Below are positions 23,269-23,343 of a stretch of DNA of 23,343 nucleotides, one piece after another. The stretch covers positions 1-23,343 of the forward strand of contig CAYOWC010000043.1 in the NCBI GenBank assembly GCA_964407525.1. The letters are read 5' to 3'. Each line of letters starts with the position of its first letter. Position 1 is the stretch's first letter. The notes beneath the pieces are model-generated. The model worked only from the letters and a program-made list of their open reading frames with translations. It searched no databases and had not been told where the DNA came from. A program made the translations under genes and the position numbers. This stretch comes from DUZB01 sp964407525. GTDB taxonomy: Bacteria > Desulfobacterota > DSM-4660 > Desulfatiglandales > Desulfatiglandaceae.

Positions 23269-23294
23269 TAATAACCATAAACTATTGGTTATTA
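23269..23294. terminator. AT-rich stem-loop (9-bp stem, 8-base loop)
   Basis: TAATAACCA at 23269-23277 pairs perfectly with TGGTTATTA at 23286-23294. It is downstream of the seven-gene run but has no U-tract after it, so it is a weak terminator candidate. It lies at the centre of the region bounded by oppositely oriented heptamer arrays. Confidence 0.35.
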
Positions 23295-23327
23295 AGTTGA
23301 ATAGGATGAATGCGCCAGGTTTTTTCC

Positions 23328-23343
23328 CGACACCTGACACCTG
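23328..23343. repeat. Inverted partner of the GGTGTCA heptamer array, cut by the window edge
   Basis: CGACACC and TGACACC are the reverse complements of GGTGTCG and GGTGTCA, so the array at 23213-23240 has an inverted copy about 90 bases downstream. The window ends inside it, so its length is unknown. Confidence 0.55.

Overview
The window is a compact, gene-dense stretch of bacterial chromosome, most plausibly from an anaerobic Gram-negative bacterium of the Desulfobacterota (former Deltaproteobacteria) type. This assignment is inference. It rests on a corrinoid/MtaA-type methyltransferase pair, an OmpA-like protein, Lol-type lipoproteins, AsmA-like, LPP20-like and FlgT-like envelope proteins, and a C-terminal CFI-box. 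No rRNA, tRNA, CRISPR array, transposase or phage gene was seen.

Layout. (1) 1-2206: a small two-helix membrane protein (+) behind a perfect-consensus sigma-70 promoter, convergent with a two-gene one-carbon operon on the minus strand (MtaA/CmuA-type methyltransferase, then its corrinoid protein). A strong hairpin lies between them. (2) 2355-6713, all minus: a secreted tandem FlgO-like + DUF4384 protein, an OmpA-domain protein, a small anchored protein and a large MscS-type channel. (3) 7037-10366 (+): a 1109-residue exported caspase-like protein with an EF-hand-like loop and three tandem DUF1349-like beta-sandwich modules. (4) 10485-12049 (minus): a HEAT-repeat protein and a permuted papain-fold (NlpC/P60-like) protein, coupled by an ATGA overlap. 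(5) 12355-23135 (+): a seven-gene run behind a near-consensus promoter (TTGACA-17-TAGAAT) and a leader of about 200 bases. It encodes a FlgT-like protein, two uncharacterised lipoproteins, a TPR + SLH lipoprotein, an LPP20-like protein, an AsmA-like protein and an 894-residue mosaic lipoprotein (GNA1162-like, FnIII, beta-helix, TPR).

How it may work together. From 2355 to 23135 every predicted product carries a signal peptide, lipobox or membrane anchor, so the locus looks devoted to the cell envelope. FlgO-like, LPP20 (FlgP-like) and FlgT-like domains co-occur, which recalls the outer-membrane flagellar ring factors FlgO/P/T, yet no flagellar, curli or secretion-motor gene is present. My inference is a non-flagellar outer-membrane/periplasmic assembly linked to an exported caspase, a cysteine hydrolase fold, lipid-transport-like AsmA and a channel. 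Substrate and function are unknown.

A second theme is non-coding. Several gene ends are followed within 4-7 bases of the stop codon by short degenerate tandem repeats of period 7, 8 or about 9-10. The sequence differs at each site but the architecture is the same. These islands are not explained by the annotated genes.

All calls come from reading the sequence. No database search was run, so family names are pattern-based.
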